From assembly GCA_052400665.1 (NCBI GenBank), contig JBQTGK010000004.1: DNA of 64,000 nucleotides. One strand, given 5' to 3'. Below the pieces are notes generated by a model that did not search any database, was not told where the DNA came from, and saw nothing but the letters and a program-made list of their open reading frames with translations. The translations under genes were made by a program, and so were the position numbers. Source of the DNA: JBQTGK01 sp052400665. GTDB taxonomy: Bacteria; Bacteroidota; Bacteroidia; Bacteroidales; Marinifilaceae. Of the stretch, positions 1-9,101 are shown one piece after another. Position 1 is the stretch's first letter. Each line of letters opens with the position of its first letter.

Positions 1-2203
1 TACCCAAAATGTATTGAGTAATTGCATAAAAATTCCATGATGCGGTTCCTGTTAGCCAGCTATTTTTTCCTTCGCCAGGTTTAAAGGCATCTTTTCCGGC
101 TACCATTTGGCAATACACATAAGGTTCAACTTTGTGTAGTTCACTTATTTCTTCGAGATAAGCTGGACATATTTTTCGGAAATATTCCCATGCCTGATCA
201 CCTCTTCCTAAAAGTGTTTCACCAATAATTATCCATGGATTGTTATGGCAGAAGATACCTGCGTTTTCTTTGTATCCGGCAGGATAGGTTGATATTTCGC
301 CATATTCAATTTTATACTCGGTAAATGCTGGGTTGTTTAGAACAATACCATAAGGAGTATCGAGCATTTCTTTTACGCTATTTAGTGCTTTTTCGGGCAT
401 ATTATCTTCAACTCCAATTTCTGCCATACTGCACCAGCCTTGCGATTCGATAAATATTTTGCCTTCTTTGTTTTCTTTAGAGCCTACTTTGTTACCAAAA
501 TAGTCATAAGCTCTTAGGTACCAATCTCCATCCCATCCATTTTTCTTAACAGCTTCGCACATGTTGTTCACATGATTTTGAGCTTTTTGGGCATCTTTTT
601 CTTTTCCTATTTTTTTGCATAGGGTAACATATTCTTTTCCATAAACTACAAAAAGTCCGGCAATCATTAATGATTCGGCTGTTCTTCCTTTTTTGTTTCC
701 TGTGGTTTGGAAAGACTCGTTAGGATTGTTCGAAAAGCAGTTTAGGTTCAAGCAATCGTTCCAATCGGCACGACCAATTAAAGGCAGATTATTAGGACCT
801 AAATTATTAACTACGTGATAGAATGAAACATGTAAATGATCGAATAAGCTTTTAGCTTTGCTGGCATCATTATCGAAAGGAACTTGTTCTTCTAAAATTG
901 AAAAATCGCCTGTTTCTTTTATGTAGCATGTTACCGATAAGATTAACCACAACGGATCATCATTAAAATCGCCTCCTAAGGCATGATTCCCCATTTTTGT
1001 TAAGGGTTGATATTGATGATAGCATCCGCCATCTTCGAATTGTGTTGCTGCAATATCTAGGATTCGTTCGCGTGCCAATTCTGGAATTTGATGTACAAAA
1101 CCAATTAAATCCTGATTAGAATCTCGGAATCCCATGCCACGACCAATTCCACTCTCGAAGAAACTTGCGCTTCTCGACATGTTAAAGGTGACCATGCATT
1201 GGTACTGATTCCAAATGCTAACCATTCTGTTTAGTTCGGTTTCTTTACTTTCCAGGTTAAATTTATTAAGTAAGTTTGACCAGTAAGTTTCTAAATTGGC
1301 GAAAGCGGCATTGACTTTTTCCGTCGTGTCAAATTTTGCTATCATTTCATTTGCCCTGGTTTTATTGATTACGCCTTTAGATTCCCATTTTTCTTCGTCT
1401 TTGTTCTCTACATATCCTAAAATGAATACAAAGTCTTTTTCTTCGCCCGGCTGTAATTCAACTTCGATGTAATGAGATGCAACAGGCGACCATCCGTGAG
1501 CAATGCTGTTTCCAGCTTCTCCATTTTCAATTGCCTGTGGTTTTTCGAATCCATTGTGCATGCCAATAAAGCTTTCGCGATCGGTATCAAATCCATTAAT
1601 CTTAGAATTTACAGAAAAGAATGCGTAATGGTTTCTTCTCTCTTTGTATTCTGTTTTATGATAAAGTGCTGATCCTTCCACTTCCACTTCACCTGTAGAA
1701 AGGTTACGTTGAAAATTGGTCATGTCGTCTTCAGCATTCCAAAGGCACCATTCTGCAAACGAAAAAAGTTTTATTTTTTTTACTTTATCGGTTTCATTTT
1801 TTAGTTTTAACAAGTGTATTTCTCCCATATAATCGAGAGGAATAAAGCATAGTAGATTGGATGAAAGTCCATTTTTACTACTTAAAAAACGAGTATAGCT
1901 AAGACCATGACGGCATTCGTATTTGTCTAGTTCCGTTTGTGTTGGTTTAAAGCCTGGATTCCAAGTGCACTCCTCATCTTTTATATAGTAGTAACGTCCG
2001 CCCATATCAACAGGCACGTTATTGTAACGATATCTAGTTAATCTTCTAAATTTCGCATCTTTATAAAAAGTGTATCCTCCCGCTGTATTTGATATCAAAC
2101 CAAAAAAATCTTTATTTCCCAGATAATTAATCCATGGGAAAGGTGTTTTTGGTGATGTAATCACATACTCTCTATTGGTGTCATCAAAGAAACCGTACTT
2201 CAT
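1..2203 (-). CDS. Cellobiose phosphorylase, GH94 (C-terminus beyond window)
   Basis: Predicted cytoplasmic GH94 phosphorolytic enzyme that splits cellobiose with phosphate into glucose 1-phosphate and glucose. The frame is open from ATG (complement of 2201-2203) to the left edge, giving about 734 residues; family members have roughly 800-820, so about 80 C-terminal residues are missing. The protein starts MKYGFFDDTNREYVIT and matches characterised cellobiose phosphorylases almost throughout, including NMSRSASFFESGIGRGMGFR and GRADWNDCLNL, which contains the catalytic acid Asp. The near-identity to Cellulomonas-type sequences makes cellobiose more likely than chitobiose or laminaribiose. It follows a sugar symporter by 54 bases, so uptake and phosphorolysis are probably co-expressed. 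Confidence 0.93.
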   Translation of the reverse strand, partial: MKYGFFDDTNREYVITSPKTPFPWINYLGNKDFFGLISNTAGGYTFYKDAKFRRLTRYRYNNVPVDMGGRYYYIKDEECTWNPGFKPTQTELDKYECRHGLSYTRFLSSKNGLSSNLLCFIPLDYMGEIHLLKLKNETDKVKKIKLFSFAEWCLWNAEDDMTNFQRNLSTGEVEVEGSALYHKTEYKERRNHYAFFSVNSKINGFDTDRESFIGMHNGFEKPQAIENGEAGNSIAHGWSPVASHYIEVELQPGEEKDFVFILGYVENKDEEKWESKGVINKTRANEMIAKFDTTEKVNAAFANLETYWSNLLNKFNLESKETELNRMVSIWNQYQCMVTFNMSRSASFFESGIGRGMGFRDSNQDLIGFVHQIPELARERILDIAATQFEDGGCYHQYQPLTKMGNHALGGDFNDDPLWLILSVTCYIKETGDFSILEEQVPFDNDASKAKSLFDHLHVSFYHVVNNLGPNNLPLIGRADWNDCLNLNCFSNNPNESFQTTGNKKGRTAESLMIAGLFVVYGKEYVTLCKKIGKEKDAQKAQNHVNNMCEAVKKNGWDGDWYLRAYDYFGNKVGSKENKEGKIFIESQGWCSMAEIGVEDNMPEKALNSVKEMLDTPYGIVLNNPAFTEYKIEYGEISTYPAGYKENAGIFCHNNPWIIIGETLLGRGDQAWEYFRKICPAYLEEISELHKVEPYVYCQMVAGKDAFKPGEGKNSWLTGTASWNFYAITQYILG

Positions 2204-2257
2204 AATACTTTAATTAAAATGTTTATTTTATAAAGTGTATATCACTTTTTGTATTCT

Positions 2258-3856
2258 TTATAGTCTGTTATTTTGTAGCCTACGGCTTTGTAATTCTGTT
2301 GTAATCTCATCCATTTTGTTCTGATCCAGAGGATAAATAGTCATGAAAATCGCACCAACAAAAGCAATAATTGCCGGCACCCAACTCATGAGCATTTTAA
2401 TACCAGGAATTGCTCCTTGTATTGCCAGATGATCTTGTCCATTATAGTGAAAAGCTGCCAATATAAATCCTATGATTGCACCTGCTATGCCCCCACCAAA
2501 TTTCGTAGCAAAGGAACCAGCAGAGTAAACCAATCCTGTGGCACGTCGTCCATTTTTAAATTCAGAATAATCAGCAGCATCACCAAGCATGGCAAAAAAC
2601 AAGGTTGGAAATATGGCTGCAGCGAATTCAGATACAATACCTAAAATAAAAATGGCACTTATATCGTTGGGGCCACAAAATATAATGGATGCATTTATTA
2701 GTCCGGAAAATACTAAGGCATAGATGAAAAGCTTTTTCTTACCTATTTTTTTACTTAATGGAGCAGTAAGCATGGCACCAGCAATTGATGCAAACATTAA
2801 TGCAACCATAAAAGAAGCTGCCAACAGTTGATTGTGCAGGTAATGTGTAAAATAGATGACTACAATGCCTTGTTTTATGGAATTGTAAATGCTGAATAGT
2901 AAACCAATCGTTAATAATACCAGCCATGGTTTATTTTGAATTAAATCTTTAAGATCTTTTCGTAAATTACTTTTCTGCGTCTTGGGAGGTTTAACCCTTT
3001 CTTTTGTAGTCCAAAAGGTTATGAACATGAACAAGGATAAAAAAGCTGACATTAAATATATTGAATAGCTATACCCACTTTTTTGATCGATAATAACAAT
3101 ATCTTTTTTTGTAATATTTTTTTCACCCGAAACAATAAATGAATAGGGCTTATTAGCTTCTACCGAAAAACTTTTATCATGCGTTAGTGTATCTTTGATT
3201 CCTTCCCAAGAAAATTTTGCGATTCCATCTTTAGTTTTGATATTAACATTTGCAACATCTGCAGGAGCAGAAACAACAACTTGAAATTTATCTTTTAAAA
3301 GTTCATTTACTTGAATATCAGGATTGATATTTCCAAAATGTGCAACTAAATAAAGTAAAGCTCCTTGAACAAGCATTCCACCAGCAAAAGCACCTACCAT
3401 ACGATACGATCCAATACTGGTTCTCTCTTTATCATCTCCAGTCATAACAGCCATTAATGCACCATAAGGAATATTATTAGCCGTATAAATGAGTGTAAAG
3501 AGAATATAAGTTAGGTAAGCATAAATAATTTTACCTGTTGGACCTAGATTTGGAGCAGTAAAGAGTAGAGATAAAATGACGCCTAGAGGAATTGCTGTAA
3601 ACAATATCCAAGGTCTGAATTTTCCATATTTTGTATTGGTGCGATCTCCTGCAATGCCAATTAAGACATCACTAACTCCATCAGAGAAGCGGGCTACCAG
3701 CATTAACAAACCAACTGCTGCAGGATTGATACCAAAAACATCGGTGTAAAAAATAAAAAGAAATGTAGCTACACCTCTCCATGCAATATTAGCTGCGCCA
3801 TCGCCAAGAGCATAACCTAATTTTTCTTTTATTGATATTTTGTAGGAATTCGACAT
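2258..3856 (-). CDS. GPH-family (MelB-like) sugar:cation symporter with periplasmic insert
   Basis: Inner-membrane glycoside-pentoside-hexuronide symporter of the major facilitator superfamily, probably bringing in cellobiose or a related disaccharide for the adjacent phosphorylase. The N-terminus (KEKLGYALGDGAANIAWR) and FSDGVSDVLIGIAGDRT are typical family motifs. At 532 residues it is longer than the usual 450-480. The excess lies at about residues 174-260, between predicted helices 5 and 6, and is hydrophilic (for example VVVSAPADVANVNIKTKDG). By MelB topology this loop faces the periplasm. The short central cytoplasmic loop (KERVKPPKTQKSNLRKDL) is normal. The gene begins 9 bases after the regulator gene, so they form one transcript. 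Substrate is inferred from context only. Confidence 0.88.
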   Translation of the reverse strand: MSNSYKISIKEKLGYALGDGAANIAWRGVATFLFIFYTDVFGINPAAVGLLMLVARFSDGVSDVLIGIAGDRTNTKYGKFRPWILFTAIPLGVILSLLFTAPNLGPTGKIIYAYLTYILFTLIYTANNIPYGALMAVMTGDDKERTSIGSYRMVGAFAGGMLVQGALLYLVAHFGNINPDIQVNELLKDKFQVVVSAPADVANVNIKTKDGIAKFSWEGIKDTLTHDKSFSVEANKPYSFIVSGEKNITKKDIVIIDQKSGYSYSIYLMSAFLSLFMFITFWTTKERVKPPKTQKSNLRKDLKDLIQNKPWLVLLTIGLLFSIYNSIKQGIVVIYFTHYLHNQLLAASFMVALMFASIAGAMLTAPLSKKIGKKKLFIYALVFSGLINASIIFCGPNDISAIFILGIVSEFAAAIFPTLFFAMLGDAADYSEFKNGRRATGLVYSAGSFATKFGGGIAGAIIGFILAAFHYNGQDHLAIQGAIPGIKMLMSWVPAIIAFVGAIFMTIYPLDQNKMDEITTELQSRRLQNNRL

Positions 3857-3865
3857 TTCTTTTGT

Positions 3866-4609
3866 TTAGACTGTAAAATCAAATAATTCTTTTTTTGTTT
3901 TTTCGTAAGCATCTCTGCTAAAAACATAAAGTCGAGCTGGTTTATGAGCTACGCCTTTTTGTTTTTCGTCGGTGGGAATGAGATATTTCATACGAGCAAT
4001 TTTCTTTCTAAAATTTCTTTTGTCGAGTTTTGTTCCCAATATTACTTCGTAAACATGTTGCATTTCGGTTAAGCTAAATTTTTCGGGTAATAGCTCAAAT
4101 CCAATTGGTTCGTGTTTTATTTTGTTTCGTAGTGCTATTAGTGCTTCGTTTAGTATTTGATTGTGATCAAAAGCCAGTTCTCCAACTTCAGATAGTGGAA
4201 CCCATTTTACATTTCTACCTTTCCATTCCAATGTTACTTTTTGGGCAGATAAAAGAGAGAAAAATCCAATTGATACAATTCGTTTATCTGGATCGCGGCC
4301 ATCGTGTAATAACCATTTTCTATCGTTTTCTTTTTTTAATCGATCGGGATGTGCGAATGCTTTAAATTGATTAAGAAAAACATTTTTTAGTCCTGTTAAA
4401 TCAAATAGTACCCGATATGCAGCTTCGTCGATAGTTTCATCTTCGAACAAGTGATTACCTGTTAATGTTAAATCTGTAAAGTCAATTTCTCCTGTTTTTG
4501 GATTGGTAAGTGTCCTATCCACAAGAAGAACTTGCAGCTCTTTGTCATTGTATCCAAAAATGACACAATCGACTGAAATATATTGATTTAATATTCTTTT
4601 TGTTGTCAT
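3866..4609 (-). CDS. NrtR/AraR-like regulator: degenerate Nudix domain plus winged helix
   Basis: Probable sugar-responsive transcriptional repressor. Residues about 8-150 form a Nudix fold, but the Nudix box region (GNHLFEDETIDEAAYRVLFDLTGL region) lacks the REUXEE glutamates needed for metal binding and catalysis. The residues at that point read RVLFDL. Residues about 160-240 match the winged-helix tail of the NrtR family (FSLTEMQHVYEVILGTKLDKRNFRKK). Bacteroidota members such as the B. thetaiotaomicron arabinose regulator use this arrangement to sense sugars. It heads the operon with the symporter and cellobiose phosphorylase, so a cellobiose-linked effector is the natural guess. Two near-identical 20-bp elements 37 and 138 bases upstream are candidate operators. 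Confidence 0.85.
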   Translation of the reverse strand: MTTKRILNQYISVDCVIFGYNDKELQVLLVDRTLTNPKTGEIDFTDLTLTGNHLFEDETIDEAAYRVLFDLTGLKNVFLNQFKAFAHPDRLKKENDRKWLLHDGRDPDKRIVSIGFFSLLSAQKVTLEWKGRNVKWVPLSEVGELAFDHNQILNEALIALRNKIKHEPIGFELLPEKFSLTEMQHVYEVILGTKLDKRNFRKKIARMKYLIPTDEKQKGVAHKPARLYVFSRDAYEKTKKELFDFTV

Positions 4610-4645
4610 TAGTATTTTTTGTTGCTAGTGTGTTATTATGAAACG

Positions 4646-4665
4646 TGTAAAAACTACACTAACTA
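4646..4665. promoter_or_regulatory. Candidate operator, copy 1
   Basis: Reads TGTAAAAACTACACTAACTA. It contains the dyad TGTA-N5-TACA and recurs 101 bases further on with only two changes (C to G at two positions). It lies just upstream of the NrtR-like regulator that heads the cellobiose operon. Known NrtR sites also have TGTA...TACA half-sites. Autoregulation is inferred. Confidence 0.5.
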
Positions 4666-4746
4666 ATTATGATGCTAATGTAAAATGTTTTTTTTAGAAA
4701 GTCAAAAAAGATTTTTGATAATTCGAAAACGTATGCGCAATCAAAT

Positions 4747-4766
4747 TGTAAAAAGTACACTAAGTA
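4747..4766. promoter_or_regulatory. Candidate operator, copy 2
   Basis: Reads TGTAAAAAGTACACTAAGTA, 18 of 20 bases identical to the first copy and in the same orientation. A looser element, CACTAAAAAGTGTAG, follows at about 4899-4913. The rest of the 4610-4985 gap shows no gene. Confidence 0.5.
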
Positions 4767-4985
4767 GGCCTGTTTTTCTAGCTCTAGAGAATGAGTATGA
4801 GAATTAATGATCTTTGCTTAATTAGAATCAATAAAAATAATAAGTATGCTTTGGAAGGGGATTTTACAAATGAAGGTTTGGAAATAAATTGATCTTACGC
4901 ACTAAAAAGTGTAGATAATTAGGAGCACAAGTTGGAGTTAGGCAATAAGCTTGTATTGTAATAGTTTCGCAATTAAGCTTACTTA

Positions 4986-5855
4986 CTATACTTTTTTAAA
5001 ATTTGCTCTGTATTCTAGTGGTGAAACTTTGCTTATGCTTTTAAAACATTGATTAAAATAGGCAATGGAACTAAATCCGCATTCAAAGCCAATTTCGTTA
5101 GAGCTTAAATTGGTATTAATCAGGAGTTGCTGAGCAAAATCGATTCTGGTTTCTTTAACAAATTGGGAAAAGGTTTTGTGAGTTACTTTTTTAAAAAATC
5201 GACAAAAGGAACTCACGTTCATTTCGGCTAGTTCCGCAGCTTTTTGCACCTTAACATCAGCCATATAATTATTCATTACATATTCGTGAACTTTTTTTAT
5301 TCTGTTCGATTTGGTCACAAAAAGGCTGTCAAAATAGTCTTTTGATACTATGGGTTCGTAATGTCCTTTTTGGAATAAATCAAGCACTTTAATAAGATAT
5401 AGTAAACGATCAATACCTTGATAATTCGGGAAATCGCAAATAAGGTTTAAGATTTCAATATTTGAATTAGTGGGCGAATATCTTAAACCATATTTAGCTG
5501 TGTTTAAAAGGGTTTGGATGGATTTCATTTCTGGTAAACCAGCAAAGCGAGTGCCAAATATAGAGCGGTCGAATTGTATGTAAACCGATTCGCAATGTTC
5601 ATTATTATCAGGTTCAAAAAAAGTAGGATCAGAAAACCAGGCATGAGGTAAATTGCTGCTGATAAGAACTAAATCTCCAACGGCAAATCTACTTGTATTA
5701 TCACCAACTACTCTTGTGCCGTATCCTTTTGTAATTAGTAGTAGTTCGAATTCGTTATGATAATGCCACGACCGTTCAAAGTATTTTGCCGAATATGTTC
5801 CTACATAAAAAGAATGACCTTTGTTCAATTTTATTTTTTCAATGTTTGGTATCAT
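4986..5855 (-). CDS. AraC-family transcriptional regulator with cupin sensor domain
   Basis: Cytoplasmic sugar- or metabolite-responsive activator. Residues about 10-100 form an AraC-type cupin (HYHNEFELLLITKGYGTRVVGD, then FAVGDLVLISSNLPHAW). The last 100 residues contain two helix-turn-helix motifs (VQKAAELAEMNVSSFCRFFKK and NEIGFECGFSSIAYFNQCFK). The frame extends to a TTG at 5891, but that codon sits inside a TAnnTTTG -7 box (TATATTTG, minus strand, 5896-5889), so translation must start at the ATG at 5855 (MIPNIEK), giving 289 residues. It is divergent from the galactokinase-like/methyltransferase operon across about 180 bases and is its most likely regulator. The effector is unknown. Confidence 0.88.
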   Translation of the reverse strand: MIPNIEKIKLNKGHSFYVGTYSAKYFERSWHYHNEFELLLITKGYGTRVVGDNTSRFAVGDLVLISSNLPHAWFSDPTFFEPDNNEHCESVYIQFDRSIFGTRFAGLPEMKSIQTLLNTAKYGLRYSPTNSNIEILNLICDFPNYQGIDRLLYLIKVLDLFQKGHYEPIVSKDYFDSLFVTKSNRIKKVHEYVMNNYMADVKVQKAAELAEMNVSSFCRFFKKVTHKTFSQFVKETRIDFAQQLLINTNLSSNEIGFECGFSSIAYFNQCFKSISKVSPLEYRANFKKV

Positions 5856-5888
5856 GTTAAGTGTATTTACCCTGTATGGCTTTGTATG

Positions 5889-5896
5889 CAAATATA
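5889..5896 (-). promoter_or_regulatory. Bacteroidota -7 box of the AraC gene
   Basis: TATATTTG on the minus strand matches TAnnTTTG. It is 34 bases upstream of the ATG at 5855 and rules out the longer TTG start of the AraC frame. No convincing -33 TTTG at ideal spacing is visible. Confidence 0.5.
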
Positions 5897-6037
5897 ACTA
5901 AATACTTAGCAATTATTAGAAAAATATTGCAATCGATATAATTTAATATTGTACCAATAAAAATCCATAAGGCCATTTTAATTTTTAGATCAATTATTAT
6001 TGACCTTATAAAAACAAACTAATTAAAAACCCAAATA

Positions 6038-7195
6038 ATGAATTGTGATTTACAAAGTAAGTTTAATGAACTTTATCAGGCAAAACCTAAATTTTTAGCT
6101 TATTCCCCAGGACGAGTGGACTTAATGGGAAGTCATACCGATTATAATCATGGTTATGTAGTAACCATGCCAATTAATTTGGAAATAGAATGTGCTTTTA
6201 CACCCAATGATACAGGAGTTGTCGATTTGTATTCGTGTGATTTTAATACAACAATTAAAATTGATACCAAAACCGGAGAAATGATTGAAGGGGATGATTG
6301 GGGAAAATATGTAAGTGCAGTAGCAAAAGTTCTGATTGATGAAGGACATAAGCTGAAATCTTTTACAGGAGCATTTTGTAGTACGATACCTGTAGGTTCG
6401 GGCTTATCGAGTTCTGCCGCTTTAGAAGCAACAATGATGGCAATTTTGGCGCAGGTTTCAGGTTTTGAGCTAGATAAGAAAACAATGGCTTTATTGAGTC
6501 AACGTGCCGAGAATGTTTATGTAGGTGTTAATTGTGGAATTTTAGATCAGTATTCGGTAATTTTTGGGGAGCGTCATAAAGCTATTAAATTAGATTGTCG
6601 TGAGTTATCGCACATTCAGGTTGCATGGCCAAAAGATTTAATGGTAGCTATTTGTAATACTAATAAGCCACGAACTTTGCATGGTTCGGAATACGACGAT
6701 AGAAGAGCGCAATGCGAAGAAGCTGTGTGTGAATTTGCTAAAATTGACAGTAAAATTACTCACTTACGCGATGTAAGTATTGAGTTTTTCCACGAGCATA
6801 AAGATAAACTATCAGAAGGAGCAGCTAAACGTGCTCAGTTTATTATTGAAGAAAATAATCGTACTCACGAATTGGAAGAAGCTCTTACAAATGCAGATTA
6901 TCCTTTATTGAAAGATGTTTTTAATCGTTCTTTCGAAGGAGCCAGAGATTTATTTGAAATTGCAAATGATGCCATGGAGCAGATGTATAAAGCAATGTCA
7001 ACAGCTCCGGGTGTAGTTGCTTCGCGTCAGGCAGGTGCTGGATTTGGAGGTTGTATGGTATCGCTTATCTACAAAGATAAATTAGAAGAGTTTAAAAAAG
7101 GAGTATCCGATACTTATAAGGAATTAACAGGAATAGAGTGTGAGATTTATGGTGTTAAAACAGCAAAGGGAACTCATATTGAATCTGCAGAATAA
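6038..7195 (+). CDS. Galactokinase-like GHMP sugar kinase with altered sugar-site motif
   Basis: Cytoplasmic GHMP-family kinase, closest to galactokinase (sugar + ATP to sugar 1-phosphate), 385 residues as usual for GalK. Motif 1 is GRVDLMGSHTDYN (residues 25-37), motif 2 PVGSGLSSSAALE (about 118-130), the catalytic-base Asp is in GVNCGILDQY (about 170), and motif 3 is RQAGAGFGGCMVSL. In standard galactokinases motif 1 reads GRVNLIGEHTDYN; here the Glu before His is Ser32. In solved galactokinases that Glu lies by the sugar C6 hydroxyl, so specificity may differ. It is the first gene of the corrinoid methyltransferase operon, with 23 bases to the next gene. It could still be an ordinary galactokinase; no galT or galE is adjacent. 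Confidence 0.82.
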   Translation: MNCDLQSKFNELYQAKPKFLAYSPGRVDLMGSHTDYNHGYVVTMPINLEIECAFTPNDTGVVDLYSCDFNTTIKIDTKTGEMIEGDDWGKYVSAVAKVLIDEGHKLKSFTGAFCSTIPVGSGLSSSAALEATMMAILAQVSGFELDKKTMALLSQRAENVYVGVNCGILDQYSVIFGERHKAIKLDCRELSHIQVAWPKDLMVAICNTNKPRTLHGSEYDDRRAQCEEAVCEFAKIDSKITHLRDVSIEFFHEHKDKLSEGAAKRAQFIIEENNRTHELEEALTNADYPLLKDVFNRSFEGARDLFEIANDAMEQMYKAMSTAPGVVASRQAGAGFGGCMVSLIYKDKLEEFKKGVSDTYKELTGIECEIYGVKTAKGTHIESAE

Positions 7196-7218
7196 TAAAA
7201 ATATAATAAATCAATAAT

Positions 7219-8232
7219 ATGACTAAGAAGGAAGTTATTAAAATGGTATTGGATGGCAAGAAACCTCCTTATGTACCTTGGGATTGTAAATTTACCATAG
7301 AAGCACTTGAAAAAATGAAAAAGCACTATGGTGAGGATGTTGATGTAGAAAAGCTGGTTGATAATCATTTTATAAAGCTTGGTCAGTCTAGTGGTTTTAA
7401 GATTGATATTGGTAAGGATAGAAAGAAAGATATTTTTGGAACTATCTGGAATATGAGTCTTGAAAAAGATATTGGGAATGTTGAAGGTCTTGTTCTTCCG
7501 GAGCCAACGCTTGAAGGGTATGAATTTCCCGATCCTGAAAATCCAATTTTATATGCGGGTATTGAAGAAAAAATAGCTGCCAATAAAGACAAATTTGTTT
7601 TGTATAGTATTGGATTTAGCTTATTTGAGCGCTATTGGTGTCTTCGTGGCATGGAAAATGCTTTTATGGATTTTATGATGTATCCTGATTTTGTGAAAGA
7701 TTTAATGCGCAAAATCGCTGATTTTAATATTGCTGTAATTAAAAATGTTTGCGAGCGCTATCCCGAGGTTGATGGTATCTATTTTGGAGATGATTGGGGT
7801 TCGCAAAAGAAACTGTTAATGGGCAAAGAGGTTTGGATGGAATTTATTTATCCCGAATTAAAACGAATGTATGCTAATACCAAGTCTTATGGAAAGTACC
7901 AGTTAATTCACTCTTGTGGCGATATTGCTGAGATTATTCCTGAGCTTATCGAAGCTGGTGTTGATAGTATCAATCCATTTCAGCCCGAAGTTCTCGATGT
8001 AGACGAATTACTCTCTACCTACAGAGGAAAGGTAACATTTCATGGAGGACTTTCAACTCAAAAAACTTTGCCTTATGGCAGTGTTGAAGATGTTGTAAAA
8101 GAAACAAAACACCTACTCGATTTAGGAAAAGAAGGAAGTTATATCTTTTGTCCTTCGCATGCAACAGAAGGAGATACTCCGATCGAAAATATTGTTGCAT
8201 TTATTGATTTGATACTCGCACAAAAGCGATAA
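7219..8232 (+). CDS. Corrinoid-dependent methyltransferase, URO-D fold (MtaA/MtbA-like)
   Basis: Uroporphyrinogen-decarboxylase-fold protein of the cobamide methyltransferase group, not a haem-pathway HemE. Such enzymes move a methyl group between a substrate and the cobalt of a partner corrinoid protein using a zinc-activated nucleophile. The zinc signature HxC...C is present: His231-Ser-Cys233 in LIHSCGD and Cys311 in IFCPSH. Length 337 is normal. It starts at ATG 7219, directly before the corrinoid protein and a second URO-D paralogue. One of the pair may act on the methyl donor and the other on the acceptor. Having the full HxC-C triad, this one is the better candidate for a thiol or zinc-bound acceptor. 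The substrate cannot be read from sequence. Confidence 0.85.
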   Translation: MTKKEVIKMVLDGKKPPYVPWDCKFTIEALEKMKKHYGEDVDVEKLVDNHFIKLGQSSGFKIDIGKDRKKDIFGTIWNMSLEKDIGNVEGLVLPEPTLEGYEFPDPENPILYAGIEEKIAANKDKFVLYSIGFSLFERYWCLRGMENAFMDFMMYPDFVKDLMRKIADFNIAVIKNVCERYPEVDGIYFGDDWGSQKKLLMGKEVWMEFIYPELKRMYANTKSYGKYQLIHSCGDIAEIIPELIEAGVDSINPFQPEVLDVDELLSTYRGKVTFHGGLSTQKTLPYGSVEDVVKETKHLLDLGKEGSYIFCPSHATEGDTPIENIVAFIDLILAQKR

Positions 8233-8394
8233 TAACGTAAATATATCAAATGTATGTTCTTAATAGACCGAAAATAAACACATAGTAAAATAATAGATCG
8301 GTTTTGTTTAAAAAGAGGGCATAATTGTATGAAGTAATGAATTGTATTGGAAGTACTTTTACAAAAGTATTTGAGTCAACTAAATAAAAGGAAA

Positions 8395-9063
8395 ATGGAA
8401 GAGTTATTTGAACAACTAGCATATTGTATTGAATTTGGTAAAATTAATAAGCAATCCCCTTATCCTCCTACTATGAAAGATCAGGAAGGTGCCGATGAAA
8501 TTACTTTGCAACTACTTAATAAAGAAGTATCTGCAGATGATATTCTTCAAAAAGCCCTTATTGTTGGGATGGAAAAAGTAGGAATTAAATTTCGTGAAAA
8601 TAAAGTGTTTGTGCCACAGGTTTTAATGTCGGCTAAAGCTATGGATGCCGCAATGGTTCATTTAAAACCACATTTTGCCAACAATCCGGGAACGCAAAAA
8701 GGAACTTTTATTATTGGTACTGTAGAGGGAGATTTACATGATATAGGTAAGAATCTTGTTGCTATGATGGTAGAAGGAAATGGTTACGAGGTTATTGATC
8801 TTGGAACAGATGTGAAGGCCGAAACGTTTATTGAGGCAGCAGAAAAAAATCCGGGAGCAGTGCTTGGTTTGTCTGCTTTGCTAACGACTACCATGAATAA
8901 TATGGAAAAAATTACGTTAGCAATAAAAGATCATAATAAAAGCATTACGGTTTGTGTAGGTGGTGCTCCTGTTAATCAGGAATTTTGTGAAAGAATTGGT
9001 GCAGATAATTACAGTGCAGATCCTCAGGGGACAGTTGAGTTTTTAAATAGAACGGTAGCGTAA
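8395..9063 (+). CDS. Corrinoid (B12-binding) methyl-carrier protein, MtaC/MtbC-like
   Basis: Cytoplasmic methyl carrier: its bound cobamide accepts and donates a methyl group between the flanking methyltransferases. An N-terminal helical cap (residues about 1-90, with ILQKALIVGMEKVGIKFRENKVFVPQVLMSAKAM) is followed by the Rossmann B12 domain with the cobalt-ligand motif GDLHDIGKN (His115 in the numbering used here), then GLSALLTTTM and VCVGGAPVN. I start it at ATG 8395, preceded by AAAAGG, giving 222 residues. The frame also opens at a TTG at 8347, adding 16 residues without a visible ribosome site. It lies between two URO-D methyltransferases, the standard three-component arrangement. Confidence 0.92.
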   Translation: MEELFEQLAYCIEFGKINKQSPYPPTMKDQEGADEITLQLLNKEVSADDILQKALIVGMEKVGIKFRENKVFVPQVLMSAKAMDAAMVHLKPHFANNPGTQKGTFIIGTVEGDLHDIGKNLVAMMVEGNGYEVIDLGTDVKAETFIEAAEKNPGAVLGLSALLTTTMNNMEKITLAIKDHNKSITVCVGGAPVNQEFCERIGADNYSADPQGTVEFLNRTVA

Positions 9064-9101
9064 TTGATCTAATAAAAGTTGAAATTGATAAGGATACTAC
9101 T

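Noticed and set aside
5856..5891. Longer AraC start at TTG 5891
   Set aside because: The codon overlaps a TAnnTTTG promoter box, so it would not be inside the transcript.
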